From the NCBI RefSeq assembly GCF_900474295.1, contig NZ_UCOB01000004.1, forward strand, positions 1-64,000: 64,000 nucleotides of DNA. Direction: 5' to 3'. Of this stretch, positions 42,426 through 51,677 are shown in pieces. This DNA comes from Synechococcus sp. UW140 (GTDB lineage: Bacteria > Cyanobacteriota > Cyanobacteriia > PCC-6307 > Cyanobiaceae). Positions within the stretch are counted from its first letter, which is position 1. Every line of letters begins with the position of its first letter. A program made the position numbers and the translations under genes. The notes below the pieces were generated by a model that was given only the letters and a program-made list of their open reading frames with translations, was not told the origin of the DNA and searched no databases.

Positions 42426-44006
42426 CTAACCGTGAGCTGCTTCCGGCTGAGAGCCGATCCGTTCGAGCAGATCAAGACTTTCACGGTTGAGGCCCTCCAC
42501 GGTCACCACTGATCCTCCACGTTCCAGCTTGCGGGTGAGTTGCTTGAGGGCAGCGACACCGGTTTGGTCCCAGATGTGCAGGTTGCTGAGATCGATCGTG
42601 ATCCGCGGCGGATGTTGATGGACATCAAAGCCCTGGAGGAAATACACCTTGCTCACAAAGAACAACTGGCCTGTGACCCGATAACGACGGTGGTCTGGGG
42701 CGATGTCCTCGACATCCACCTTGATCACCTTCGCCACCTTTCTGCTGAACAGCAGAGCGGCGAGCGCTACACCTGCCAACACGCCTAGGGCAAGGTTGTG
42801 GGGGGTTGTGAGCATCGTCACCGCAAAGGTCATCACCATCACAGCGGTGTCGCTTTTGGGAATGCGGAGGATCGCACGCAACCCATTGATATCTGCTGTG
42901 CTGACGGCGATGCTGATCATCACTGCCACCAGAGCAGCCATCGGGATCTGTTGCACCCAGCCTCTGGCCAGAAGGATCATGGCCATCAGGCTGACGCCAG
43001 AGAACAGGGTCGAGAAGCGACCTCGTCCTCCGTTGTCGATGTTCATCACCGACTGCCCTACCAGTGCGCAGCCCGCCATCCCTCCGAACAGCGACGAGAC
43101 GAGGTTGGCAATGCCCTGCCCCTGCGCCTCACGGTTCTTGTTGGATGTGGTGTCGGTCTTGTCGTCCAAGATGTCCTGGGTCAGGAAGGTCTCCATCAGG
43201 CCGACGAGAGAGATCGACAGGGCTGTGGGCAAGACGATGCCAAACGTCGCCAGGCTGAAGGGAACCTTGCCATCGGTTAAAGCCCCGAAAGGAAGACTGG
43301 GGATCGGCAGATTGCCAGGCAGTTGCCCCAGGCTTTTAACCGTTGGGATGTCCAGATTGAGGTTGATGCTGATGACGGTCAGCACCACGATCGCCACCAG
43401 CTGTGATGGGATAAGCCTGGTCAACCTGGGGAGTCCGTAGATGATCACCAATCCCAAGACCACCAGCAATCCAACGGTCGGAATTTGTGCTGCAGCCAGC
43501 ACTGCCTGACCACCGTGGTCGCCGTGCTCTCCGAATTGCAAATTGATTCCCAACTGCGGAAGCTGTGCCTGAAAAATCAGCAGGGCTAGGGCATTAACGA
43601 ATCCACTCAGCACCCCCTGGGGTACAAAACGCATCTGGTGGGCCAGGCGCAGGTAACCCCAGAGAATTTGGAGCACACCGGTGAGAATGCCTGCTACAAG
43701 CAGATATTGCAGGCCAAGGCCTTCCACACCAAGCTCAAGGCCGCGGGCATTCCCACTGGCCACCAAGCTGGTCATCAGCAGGGCCGTGGAGCCTGTGGCC
43801 GAGGTGATCATGGCTGTGCGACCGCCCACGAACGCGATCGTCACCGACAGGCAAAAAGCCCCGAAGAGACCCACCTGAGGGTCAACATGAGCGATGCCGG
43901 AAAAGGCAATCGCTTCCGGAATCATGGCGAAAGCCACCACCAGGCCAGAGAGAACCTCCTTGGCTGGATTGTCGAACCACTGCCGCATGCCAACGCTGTT
44001 CGTCAT
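42426..44006 (-). CDS. SulP-family anion transporter with STAS domain
   Basis: A 526-residue protein from ATG 44006 ([19 protein letters not shown]); the longer frame upstream overlaps the neighbouring gene. About ten to fourteen spans include [20 protein letters not shown] and [20 protein letters not shown]. The C-terminal cytoplasmic STAS domain carries [19 protein letters not shown]. The family includes BicA, the sodium-dependent bicarbonate transporter of marine cyanobacteria, and sulfate carriers; bicarbonate is the likely substrate, but not shown. Confidence 0.88.
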   Translation of the reverse strand: MTNSVGMRQWFDNPAKEVLSGLVVAFAMIPEAIAFSGIAHVDPQVGLFGAFCLSVTIAFVGGRTAMITSATGSTALLMTSLVASGNARGLELGVEGLGLQYLLVAGILTGVLQILWGYLRLAHQMRFVPQGVLSGFVNALALLIFQAQLPQLGINLQFGEHGDHGGQAVLAAAQIPTVGLLVVLGLVIIYGLPRLTRLIPSQLVAIVVLTVISINLNLDIPTVKSLGQLPGNLPIPSLPFGALTDGKVPFSLATFGIVLPTALSISLVGLMETFLTQDILDDKTDTTSNKNREAQGQGIANLVSSLFGGMAGCALVGQSVMNIDNGGRGRFSTLFSGVSLMAMILLARGWVQQIPMAALVAVMISIAVSTADINGLRAILRIPKSDTAVMVMTFAVTMLTTPHNLALGVLAGVALAALLFSRKVAKVIKVDVEDIAPDHRRYRVTGQLFFVSKVYFLQGFDVHQHPPRITIDLSNLHIWDQTGVAALKQLTRKLERGGSVVTVEGLNRESLDLLERIGSQPEAAHG

Positions 44007-44046
44007 GCGGCGACCGTATCTCACTGCCCCTAATCCCTCCCAGTAT

Positions 44047-45315
44047 TCACAGCATCGGCAGCACCCCGTTGGGATCGAGTCGTTGCTTGAGATCCCGTAG
44101 ATGCGGCAGCCAGGATCCGAAGGCTTGCTCGAGTTCGCGGGCGTGCCAGGGAAGATGGTCGTGAAGCTGGGCCAGATGCACCCCTGGGCAGAGGGGATGG
44201 AGGCAGTCTCGAACCTGCTCAAGCCAGCGCAGACTGGCTTGGCGACCGCTCTGATCTCCAGGCAGCCAGCTGGCGGTGATCCACGGTTTCCATTCCGCCT
44301 GGCGGTGGATGAACGAGCTGCTGTTGAAGGGCTGTTGGCTCACGGCTCCTCCCAATTGTTGGCAAGCGATCGTGCATCGGTGGTGAGGGCGATTGGCCAT
44401 GGCCACCCCCAGCGCCGTGATCAGGGCCTGGCTTTGATCGCTCCATCGGGGTCCAAGCAGGCCTAAAACCTCTTGGTGCACGGGCGCTTCATCGGTCCGG
44501 GCCAGACTCATCGCCCCAAAGGCCGGAAGCTGATGAATCCCGCTCAGGCAAGTTTGCAAAGGTTGTGAGAGCTTTCGCTCGTCGCGTTGACGCCTGAGAA
44601 TCTGGAGGGCTAGAAGATCGTCTGATCTGGCCACAAGCATGACTTCAAGTCGTGCTCCCCAGCACCACTGCAGGCTTATCCCGTTCGGGAAGCTCTCTGC
44701 CTCCAAGATCAGCGCCACTAGCTCTTGTGGTGTCACACAGCCTTGAAGGATCTCCACTGATCGGAGGGGGGTCGTTTGCAGATCGAGCTCCTGCACCACC
44801 CCGAGAAAGAGCGCAGCTCCAAGCAGCCCTCGCCATTCCATGTGCTCGGGCCTGTGCTCCAGCAGGGCAACACCGGGTCGAGTGATGCGGAAGCGGCTTC
44901 CATTCCCCCAAACGCCTCTGATCGCCTCGATGTGGTCGATGGCTAGCCCGAGGCTGCGGCTAAGGGGGCCCATACCACCGGTGACTAGGAACCCAGCGCC
45001 GGGCAGACCCGATAGGCCTGTGGGGATCATCCTCCCGTGGATGGCCAGCTCCGCTTGAATCTCGCCCATGGTCAGGCCTGCACCCAAGCGGACACTGGTG
45101 TGGTCGTTGTTCAGGACAAGGGTTCGGTGCCCGTCGCTTAGATCAAGCGTCCAATGCTGATCCTCTGTGCAACGACTGGTCGTACCACCGCTGCAGATTC
45201 TCAGTGGTAATGGTTGTGGTGTGCTGCGCAGGATCGATTCGACCTCCGTCGATGAGGGCAAAAGAGTTCCCTTCGTCAGGCAATCAGCAGCGAGGGGATT
45301 GCGGACCGGGGCCAC
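44047..45315 (-). CDS. FAD-binding oxidoreductase (PCMH/BBE type)
   Basis: A 422-residue protein of the vanillyl-alcohol-oxidase-like class. The FAD domain shows [34 protein letters not shown] and [20 protein letters not shown]; the C-terminal end [15 protein letters not shown] is the berberine-bridge (BBE) signature. No HxxxxC double flavin attachment is clear. Substrate unknown; families here oxidise alcohols, sugars or hydroxy acids. It lies 40 bases upstream of the SulP gene, same strand. Confidence 0.82.
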   Translation of the reverse strand: MAPVRNPLAADCLTKGTLLPSSTEVESILRSTPQPLPLRICSGGTTSRCTEDQHWTLDLSDGHRTLVLNNDHTSVRLGAGLTMGEIQAELAIHGRMIPTGLSGLPGAGFLVTGGMGPLSRSLGLAIDHIEAIRGVWGNGSRFRITRPGVALLEHRPEHMEWRGLLGAALFLGVVQELDLQTTPLRSVEILQGCVTPQELVALILEAESFPNGISLQWCWGARLEVMLVARSDDLLALQILRRQRDERKLSQPLQTCLSGIHQLPAFGAMSLARTDEAPVHQEVLGLLGPRWSDQSQALITALGVAMANRPHHRCTIACQQLGGAVSQQPFNSSSFIHRQAEWKPWITASWLPGDQSGRQASLRWLEQVRDCLHPLCPGVHLAQLHDHLPWHARELEQAFGSWLPHLRDLKQRLDPNGVLPML

Positions 45316-45386
45316 TGGCGATCAGCGCTCTATAGAAATCATCGCGTCATTGCTGGCGATAGGGTCCCCTCAGGTGAAAAAGACGT

Positions 45387-46493
45387 GTGACTGCGGGTTT
45401 GTCTGAGTTCAAGGCAGAAGATGTGGGCGTCCTCATCTGTGGTCATGGCAGTCGCAACCGTCAGGCGGTTGAGGAGTTCGCCAGCCTTGCTGCCGGACTC
45501 AGGCCAAGAATGGGCGGCCTGCCGGTGGAGCACGGTTATCTCGAATTTGCCAAGCCGATCCTGCGAGACTCCCTTGATCGACTCCGGGCTCAGGGGGTGA
45601 AGCGTGTTCTGGCCGTGCCTGCGATGTTGTTCGCCGCCGGGCATGCCAAGAACGACATTCCTTCGGTTCTCAATACATACAGTGCCGAAACGGGGCTGAC
45701 CATCGATTACGGCCGTGAGCTTGGGGTGGATCGCTTGATGATCGCTGCGGCCGGCGCGCGCATTGAGGAAGCCTTGGCACAGTCCCCCAGTGACGTTCCA
45801 CTCGAAGAAACGCTTCTGGTGGTCGTGGGCCGTGGCTCTTCCGACCCGGATGCAAATTCCAACGTCACCAAGATCACCCGCATGCTTGTTGAGGGACTCG
45901 GTTTCGGGTGGGGTGAATCGGTGTATTCCGGCGTGACGTTCCCTTTGGTGGAGCCAGGCCTGCGCCATGTGGTGCGTCTGGGCTTTAAACGAATCGTCGT
46001 GTTCCCCTATTTCCTCTTTTCAGGCGTTTTGGTGAGCCGCATTCGTCAGCACACCGCCTTAGTGGCTGCTGACCATCCTGAAGTGGATTTTGTCTCAGCT
46101 GGTTATCTCGGAGATCACTCGCTTGTGCTCGACACCTTTGTGGAACGGGTGCGGGAAGTGCTTGGGGGCGAGACGGCGATGAATTGCTCGCTCTGCAAGT
46201 ACCGGGCTCAGGTTCTTGGCTTCGAGGCTGAGGTTGGCCTGGCGCAGGAAAGTCACCACCACCACGTGGAGGGCCTCACCGATGGATGTGAGCTCTGCGA
46301 ACACGAGTGCACAGGTGCGTGTCAACCCGACGGCATCCCGATCCCTCTGGGTGGAGGGCATCAGCACAGCCATGATCATTCCCACGAGCATGGACACGGA
46401 CATCACCCCTATCCCCATGCCGATCACCCTCTAGGGCCGGAGACTCTTCGCAAGGTGTCTGCAAAAGGAGAACCTTTTGACACCGAAACCTGA
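45387..46493 (+). CDS. Sirohydrochlorin chelatase (SirB/CbiX long form)
   Basis: A 368-residue protein with GTG start. Two CbiX-type halves: VLICGHGSRNRQAVEEFASL with the metal-binding His, and VVVGRGSSDPDANSN. They insert Fe2+ or Co2+ into sirohydrochlorin for siroheme or cobalamin. The C-terminal extension holds MNCSLCKYRAQ, matching the MxCxxC iron-sulfur motif of long CbiX, then CEHECTGAC and a His-rich tail (HQHSHDHSHEHGHGHH) that probably binds metal. Confidence 0.9.
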   Translation: MTAGLSEFKAEDVGVLICGHGSRNRQAVEEFASLAAGLRPRMGGLPVEHGYLEFAKPILRDSLDRLRAQGVKRVLAVPAMLFAAGHAKNDIPSVLNTYSAETGLTIDYGRELGVDRLMIAAAGARIEEALAQSPSDVPLEETLLVVVGRGSSDPDANSNVTKITRMLVEGLGFGWGESVYSGVTFPLVEPGLRHVVRLGFKRIVVFPYFLFSGVLVSRIRQHTALVAADHPEVDFVSAGYLGDHSLVLDTFVERVREVLGGETAMNCSLCKYRAQVLGFEAEVGLAQESHHHHVEGLTDGCELCEHECTGACQPDGIPIPLGGGHQHSHDHSHEHGHGHHPYPHADHPLGPETLRKVSAKGEPFDTET

Positions 46494-46883
46494 AGGAAAC
46501 CAGTGGATCTGGGGACCTCGTTGATCTCAATCTCGCCCTGGTCTCTTGAGACTTTCTCTCATAAGGAGGGCTTATCGATTTTGCTCCTCGAGCTTTCTTT
46601 TGGTGTTTTCCACAGCTTTGCGGTTGTTTTCCACGACACCTCGGCGTTTGGGCCGGAAACTGGGGAATGCTTCGGTTGGACGCTTCTGTATCGGACACTT
46701 CTTGACAGCTTCTCCGGGTTCTCTCTCGTCTTTGTCGATCGCAAGTCGTCGCTGATAGGCCCCCTGCGCTGCAGTGAGTCTCGCTAGAGATTGGGGTATG
46801 GTCGATTTTGAGCGCACCCTTTGACGTTCCCCCTTGGTTTGTGGCTTCTTAGTGGGACAGCAATGACCGCCTGAGGGGCCTAA
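46494..46883. other. 390-base stretch, gene content unclear
   Basis: On the minus strand 46572-47036 is open and its C-terminal part (AYQRRLAIDKDEREPGEAVK, AVENTKRKLEEQNR) looks protein-like, but it starts inside the DUF2811 gene on the other strand and has no good start. The plus strand has no firm frame. It may hold an RNA or a small minus-strand gene. Confidence 0.3.
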
Positions 46884-47162
46884 GTGGATCGAAACCATCT
46901 CGAACTTTGTGTTGAAGCAGCAGAGACTCTCGAGGTCGGCAGCTCCGCTTTGCCTGCTCCCTCCAGCTTTGTCAGTCTGGAAGCTGAAATTCCCGAGCTG
47001 CTGTACCGCGGCATGAAGGACTTCATCGGTCGTCATCCCAGCTGGGACCAGTACCGGGTGATGAGCTCGGCTCTGGCCAACTTCCTGTTCCAGAACGGTT
47101 GTGAAGACCGTGCAGTCACTGAGCGCTATCTGGATGATTTGTTCAGTCGTTCCCGCCTTTGA
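46884..47162 (+). CDS. DUF2811 protein
   Basis: A 92-residue protein with GTG start. The core SLEAEIPELLYRGMKDFIGR, HPSWDQYRVMSSALANFLFQ and RAVTERYLDDLF matches DUF2811, a small helical family of cyanobacteria without known function. Its 3' end overlaps the convergent GMC oxidoreductase gene by 20 bases. Confidence 0.88.
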   Translation: MDRNHLELCVEAAETLEVGSSALPAPSSFVSLEAEIPELLYRGMKDFIGRHPSWDQYRVMSSALANFLFQNGCEDRAVTERYLDDLFSRSRL

Positions 47163-48780
47163 TGGCGTTCTGGCATGCCCTTCGGGTGACAGCCATCATT
47201 GTCAGCGTCGGGCTTTGCCAGGCTGAGGTGGGCCAACAGGCACCGTCGACCACCAGAACGTTCGGGCAGCGCCAGAGTCTGTTCCATCCATTCACCACGC
47301 TGGTGCATTCATCGCTGCCCATGGCGGCGCCTCCCACTTCATGGATGTAGTACCCCGGGGGAGGTGCTCCACTGTCGAGCGCTGCGCTCCCAGCCACCAG
47401 TGGTTCGATGAGGGGCATGTGAACAAGATCCTGGAGCGGCCTCATCTCTCCACCAGCAGCTTCGATGGCCTGCTTCATCGTGCTCTGCATGTGCTCCACC
47501 ATCGCTTCTTCGTTCAACCCCCAACGACAGTCGATGTGAACGATGGGGACGTCCCATCGATCGGTTTGGGTGGACAGACTGACTTGGTTATGGGCCTGTG
47601 CAAGCACTTCGCCATGGCCGATCAAGAAGCCCAGACGAGAGTGTGATTGGCGCTTAAGAGCTTCAGGAGGGTCAAAGCGATTGATCCCTCCCCACAGGCC
47701 ATAGCCCCGAAGGAAATTCACAGGCCTTGTGCCTTCAAGACAAGGTCCAAAGGGGATGAAAAAGCTTCCCGCCCCTGAAAGGGGTGCCGGATTGATCACG
47801 TCCGACTGGGCTGGAATCGCAAAAAATCGACAGCTGGAGACGTGGTCCATCAGGTATTGGCCTAGCTGCCCAGAGGGATCCCTGAAACCATCGCTGCAGT
47901 GTTGCTGTTCTGAATTCAGCAGAATGCGCAAACTTTGAATCGTGGAGGCGCAAAGCACGATCAGGGGAGCTTCAAGACGGCAGCGGCTGCCGTTGCTCAG
48001 GTTCACTGCGATCACGCCCGTGGCCCGATCTCGGCCTGGTGCCATCACCAGCTTCTCCACCATCTGATGGCTACAAACCTCCACCAGCCCCGTGGCCAGA
48101 GCGCGTTTCAGAGTGCTGCCCTTGCTGCTTGAACGGGGCCAAGCGGCCTCTTGGCTTTTGGACGGTTGTTCAAATCCCCGAGAAGGAATCCAGGGGAAGC
48201 CCAGCTGTTGTTGCACTTTGGAGGCGAAGGCCTCTTCTTCGTTGGTGGAGGGCAGTGCAGTGGTCGCCCACCCATCGGGCAGTTGCTCGAGGCCATCGCG
48301 ACGACCATGAACCGCCAGCAGTTGTTCGAGGGCGGTGTAGTGCGGTGCCAGATCGTTGTAGTCAATCGGCCACTCCGATCCATGACCATCCTCGGCGGCA
48401 GCCTTGAACTCACGATTCGATAACCGCAGGGTGATGCCTCCCCAGGTCAGGCTTCTTCCGCCCACCTGATGGCCGCGGGTCCAGAGGAATGGGCGATCAT
48501 TGGGATGGCTGTAGGGATGCTTCTGCTCATCGATATAGAGCAGGGGATTTTGTTTCCAATAACCGGGATGTTGGGCCTGTCGGCGATGGGTGCCCCCGAT
48601 CAGTCCTTCCAGCCTGCGGATGCTGTTGCCAGGTTCTCCTCCCATCGCCTTCCGGGGGGTGAGATCAGGACCCGCCTCAAGCACCAGAACACGGACCCCT
48701 GCCTCTGCCAGAGTCATCGCTGCCACCCCTCCGGTGGCACCTGAGCCAACCACAATTGCCTCAAATGGGCTTTGGTTCAT
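47143..48780 (-). CDS. GMC-family FAD oxidoreductase
   Basis: About 545 residues if started at ATG 48780 (MNQSPFEAIVVGSGATGG); ATGs at 48804 and 48819 are also in frame. The FAD-binding GxGxxG is VVGSGATGGVAAM, followed by RVLVLEAGPD and the GMC motif RSLTWGGITLR. The C-terminal motif HEVGGAAMGSDECTSV supplies the active-site His. The family oxidises alcohols, sugars and sterols; the substrate here is unknown. It is preceded by the initiator tRNA gene and its terminator. Confidence 0.87.
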   Translation of the reverse strand: MNQSPFEAIVVGSGATGGVAAMTLAEAGVRVLVLEAGPDLTPRKAMGGEPGNSIRRLEGLIGGTHRRQAQHPGYWKQNPLLYIDEQKHPYSHPNDRPFLWTRGHQVGGRSLTWGGITLRLSNREFKAAAEDGHGSEWPIDYNDLAPHYTALEQLLAVHGRRDGLEQLPDGWATTALPSTNEEEAFASKVQQQLGFPWIPSRGFEQPSKSQEAAWPRSSSKGSTLKRALATGLVEVCSHQMVEKLVMAPGRDRATGVIAVNLSNGSRCRLEAPLIVLCASTIQSLRILLNSEQQHCSDGFRDPSGQLGQYLMDHVSSCRFFAIPAQSDVINPAPLSGAGSFFIPFGPCLEGTRPVNFLRGYGLWGGINRFDPPEALKRQSHSRLGFLIGHGEVLAQAHNQVSLSTQTDRWDVPIVHIDCRWGLNEEAMVEHMQSTMKQAIEAAGGEMRPLQDLVHMPLIEPLVAGSAALDSGAPPPGYYIHEVGGAAMGSDECTSVVNGWNRLWRCPNVLVVDGACWPTSAWQSPTLTMMAVTRRACQNAIKGGND

Positions 48781-48892
48781 GGCAGTGCTGAATCCTGAAG
48801 CCATTGTGTGTTGATCCATGCCCTCCGCTAAGAACAATGTCGCAGGATCTGCGCCTGTTTCGTTGACAGCAGCGCAGGCTCTTGGCCAAACA

Positions 48893-48930
48893 ACAAAAAA
48901 CCCCCGAAGCGTTTGGCCTCGGGGGTTTTG
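48893..48930. terminator. Bidirectional terminator after tRNA-fMet
   Basis: CCCCCGA (48901-48907) pairs with TCGGGGG (48919-48925), with an A-run at 48895-48900 and T-run at 48926-48929, so it can act on either strand. Its main use is to end the tRNA transcript on the minus strand. Confidence 0.9.
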
Positions 48931-48933
48931 AAT

Positions 48934-49010
<77 letters not shown>

Positions 49011-49062
49011 ATGACTCAAAAAGTATACATCCCGTGGTTCGCCGCCGCCGCTACTCAATCCT

Positions 49063-50043
49063 TCAGCTCTCCTGGAAGCGCAGGGCTCCCTCCACCTCTA
49101 GATGCACTCCTGGATTGAGGATTAGCACCTGCTCTTCAAGCTCTTGAAGGCTCCCGGGCGTCAACCAGTCCAGTTGTTGAAGCAGATGAAGAGCGACGGC
49201 TTGTTTGGCACGTCTGGCACCGTCTTCCACCTTGATCGCGACGCCCATTCCTTCGCCGATCCTGCTGAGGCACTGAATACCTTCGGCGCCACCTTTGCTC
49301 AGTACCTGACCATGGCTACGGCGCATCAGTTCGGTATCGAATCTCCCCTCGCCCGCCACGATGTGTGGGTGCGCCAGCATCGCCCTGCTGATCTGCTCCA
49401 GTTCTGCCTGAGTTGATGCTCCGAGATGGGCGTAAAGCAAGGCCATCTGCGGGAGTTGGAGACGCAGTGTTGGTGCACCACAGTCGTCCCTGGCGGCGAT
49501 CAGTTCATCGGGCGGTAGGCCCAAAAGCTCGGCAACCCGTCGGTTCACCTCTTGCTGCAAGGGATGATCGCCTTGGAGATAACTCTCTGTGGGCCAAGCC
49601 ATCTTTCGACAGGTTGCCAGAAAGGCAGCGTGCTTGCCTGAGCAGTTGTGTTCCAGCGGACTGCTCGCTCCATCAGGTATCGGACACTGCAGCTGTGAGG
49701 ACTCCAGTTCGGCATTCCAGAGAATCTTGAAGGCTTCGCGGGCATGCTCGGCAGTGCCGGAATGGGAGGCGCAGCTGATGGCCAAGCCCTTATCGCCGCA
49801 TTGCACTTGGGCTGCCGCGCCACTACTGAGAAACGGCAGTGCCTGGAATGGCTTGAGGGCGGAGCGGATGAAGCTTTCATAGTCAGCCCGTCCAGCCCGC
49901 ATCAAAATCCGACCGCGCTGATCACAGACCACGGCATGAACGCGGTGCACGGATTCCACGCTGGAACCGCGTTTCAGCCTCACTTCCAGAGGGGGCATGC
50001 CCGTGGAGGAAGGACCGCCGCCGAGGCTAGAGGGCAGTGCCAT
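49063..50043 (-). CDS. Asparaginase of the AnsII/rhizobial type
   Basis: A 326-residue protein from ATG 50043 (MALPSSLGGG); ATG 49998 is the other candidate, while the TTG at 50094 would overlap the neighbour. The motifs LKPFQALPFLSSGAAAQ, ISCASHSGTAEH, EHNCSGKHAAFLATCRK and ARDDCGAPTLRLQL define the thermolabile rhizobial-type (class 3) L-asparaginase, which splits asparagine to aspartate and ammonia using two Ser-Lys pairs and a zinc site. It could support use of organic nitrogen. Confidence 0.88.
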   Translation of the reverse strand: MALPSSLGGGPSSTGMPPLEVRLKRGSSVESVHRVHAVVCDQRGRILMRAGRADYESFIRSALKPFQALPFLSSGAAAQVQCGDKGLAISCASHSGTAEHAREAFKILWNAELESSQLQCPIPDGASSPLEHNCSGKHAAFLATCRKMAWPTESYLQGDHPLQQEVNRRVAELLGLPPDELIAARDDCGAPTLRLQLPQMALLYAHLGASTQAELEQISRAMLAHPHIVAGEGRFDTELMRRSHGQVLSKGGAEGIQCLSRIGEGMGVAIKVEDGARRAKQAVALHLLQQLDWLTPGSLQELEEQVLILNPGVHLEVEGALRFQES

Positions 50044-50065
50044 GGGAACGGCCGGTTCGTTGTGT

Positions 50066-50563
50066 TCAGAGAGCCTGGCAGAGACTGGCGCCAATCAGCA
50101 TCAGTCCAGCAGTCCAGGCCATGGCTCGGGCGAGTCGTCCAAGGATCGGTCGCACTTCATGGCGTGCCATGAGCAGGTCACGCTGCCGCCATGCAAGCGG
50201 CTTTTCCCACACCTGACCGTCATACCAGCCTGATTCCTCGTATTCCACCTGTTCTGAGAGCAGGCGTTTGTGTACGTAACTCCATCCCAACCACTGACGT
50301 ACCAGCAGCAGCATGGGAAGCACTAGGGCAGAGACGGCCCCGGCTGCCAACAGTCTGGGGAGGTCGTTACGCAGGAGCCAGCTGCCACTGGCCACGATCA
50401 TGGTGATCGGCATGATCCCAAGCCAGCTGATCAGCAGTGCCTGATCAAGACTGCGTTGGGATGTCGTGGGCCAGGTGAAGAACCAGGAGGCACACAGCTG
50501 CTGGAATTCCTCCTGGGGACGTTGCTCGTGAGGCACTGGGCAGGCACTGGTGCTGGCCATCAA
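50066..50563 (-). CDS. CGLD27-like membrane protein
   Basis: A 165-residue protein. It begins with a Cys/Pro-rich segment (CPVPHEQRPQEEFQQLCASW), has two spans (LLISWLGIMPITMIVASG, LLAAGAVSALVLPMLLLVR), then YVHKRLLSEQVEYEESGWYDGQ and a third span near the end. This is the CGLD27 family, shared by cyanobacteria and chloroplasts; the plant protein is linked to iron or photosynthesis stress. Exact function unknown. Confidence 0.87.
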   Translation of the reverse strand: MMASTSACPVPHEQRPQEEFQQLCASWFFTWPTTSQRSLDQALLISWLGIMPITMIVASGSWLLRNDLPRLLAAGAVSALVLPMLLLVRQWLGWSYVHKRLLSEQVEYEESGWYDGQVWEKPLAWRQRDLLMARHEVRPILGRLARAMAWTAGLMLIGASLCQAL

Positions 50564-50569
50564 CGCTGA

Positions 50570-50938
50570 TCAGAGTGCCTGTTCGGCTTGTGACGCTACG
50601 AAGCCTTTGCGTTCTCCGTGACCCCAAAAGGCTTCGAGGTCATAAAAACTGCGTTCACCCGGCTGAAGAATATGAACGATCAACTCCCCATAGTCGAGTA
50701 GAGCCCAACGGCCTTCGTTCACCCCTTCTTTGCGCAGAGGAAGTCGGCCTGTGGTTTCTTCCAGCTTGTCCTGCACGGAGCGGGCGATGGCACGCACTTG
50801 AACATCACTTTGGCCACCGGCGAAGACCATCCAGTCGGCCAGGCTTGAAACCTCGTCCACCCGGATCAGTTCAATGTCGGTTGCCTTGCGGTCATCACAG
50901 GCATCGGCAGCCATTTGGGCCAGCTGCTCGCTATCCAT
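50570..50938 (-). CDS. rsfS: Ribosome silencing factor RsfS
   Basis: A 122-residue protein from ATG 50938; upstream in-frame ATG and GTG at 50944 and 50950 are less likely. Motifs: AADACDDRKATDIELIRVDE, SLADWMVFAGGQSDVQVRAI, GRWALLDYGELIVHILQPGE and RSFYDLEAFWG, standard for RsfS. It binds uL14 and keeps 50S subunits from joining 30S when nutrients are short. Its start lies inside the end of the DUF3318 gene (8-base overlap). Confidence 0.93.
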   Translation of the reverse strand: MDSEQLAQMAADACDDRKATDIELIRVDEVSSLADWMVFAGGQSDVQVRAIARSVQDKLEETTGRLPLRKEGVNEGRWALLDYGELIVHILQPGERSFYDLEAFWGHGERKGFVASQAEQAL

Positions 50939-51566
50939 AAACATTCTCACTGGTCACAGATTCTCTCGACCCCTGTTGCTGAGCCATTTCAGCCCTTGCT
51001 TTGCTGGCGCTTTTGCGCAGGGCCTCAAGACGATCTTCGTAGAAGCTGCGCTTTTTCTTCTTGCGCGTCTGCTCCACCAATTCTTTCAATGCCCCGCCAA
51101 GACTTTTGTAGGCATTGGGAACGCTATAGCCGAATCGGCAGGCCAGATCAATTGCTCTTTCGTCGGCCGCGATCGCGTCCTGCAAGCGCTTCTCTGAATT
51201 GTTTTTGAGATAAAGCCTGTAGCCGGCAAAGCCGGAGAGACCTAGAGCCATCAGCAGTAGCAGTCCGTCTTGGACCCACAGCTCACCGATGGCACCGCCC
51301 AGGCCGATTGCCAATGCCGCCATCTCCCAGCCGTCACGAGGGATGGTGTCGTTCTGAACCCGACCCACCTCATGCCAGAACAGCAGATTGCGGTGGTCTA
51401 GAGCGAGGTTGTCCCAATGCTCCAGATCCACCTGGATTTCCACCTCATCTCTGCCGATCTCCTCCAGGGTGATCAGCGGCGGTTCAACGGCAGCTGCGGC
51501 CTCCACGAACACCCAGCTCTGCATTTCCGGTGGCAGCAGCCCCTTGAGGCGCTGGAGCTCGCTCAT
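50931..51566 (-). CDS. DUF3318 protein
   Basis: A 211-residue protein. MSELQRLKGLLPPEMQSWVF, ITLEEIGRDEVEIQVDLEHW and LALDHRNLLFWHEVGRVQND match DUF3318, a cyanobacterial family. A paired hydrophobic segment (MAALAIGLGGAIGELWVQDG, LLLLMALGLSGFAGY) suggests a membrane hairpin. HNLLFWHEVG-type sequence (here RNLLFWHEVGRV) could hold metal, as in HExxH-like sites, but the second His is missing. Overlaps rsfS. Confidence 0.87.
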   Translation of the reverse strand: MSELQRLKGLLPPEMQSWVFVEAAAAVEPPLITLEEIGRDEVEIQVDLEHWDNLALDHRNLLFWHEVGRVQNDTIPRDGWEMAALAIGLGGAIGELWVQDGLLLLMALGLSGFAGYRLYLKNNSEKRLQDAIAADERAIDLACRFGYSVPNAYKSLGGALKELVEQTRKKKKRSFYEDRLEALRKSASKARAEMAQQQGSRESVTSENVYG

Positions 51567-51677
51567 AGTCCTTCGCTTCCTTCCCTATCCATTCACGCTA
51601 GCGAGTGATGGTTGAAAGCCGCCGTGTTGGGGGTGTCGCGTGGGAGGCTGTACAGGTTTGGCTACTTGCAAAGGCCC

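Noticed and set aside
43064-44100. Plus-strand frames opposite the SulP gene
   Set aside because: Shadows of the SulP coding sequence with no domain of their own.
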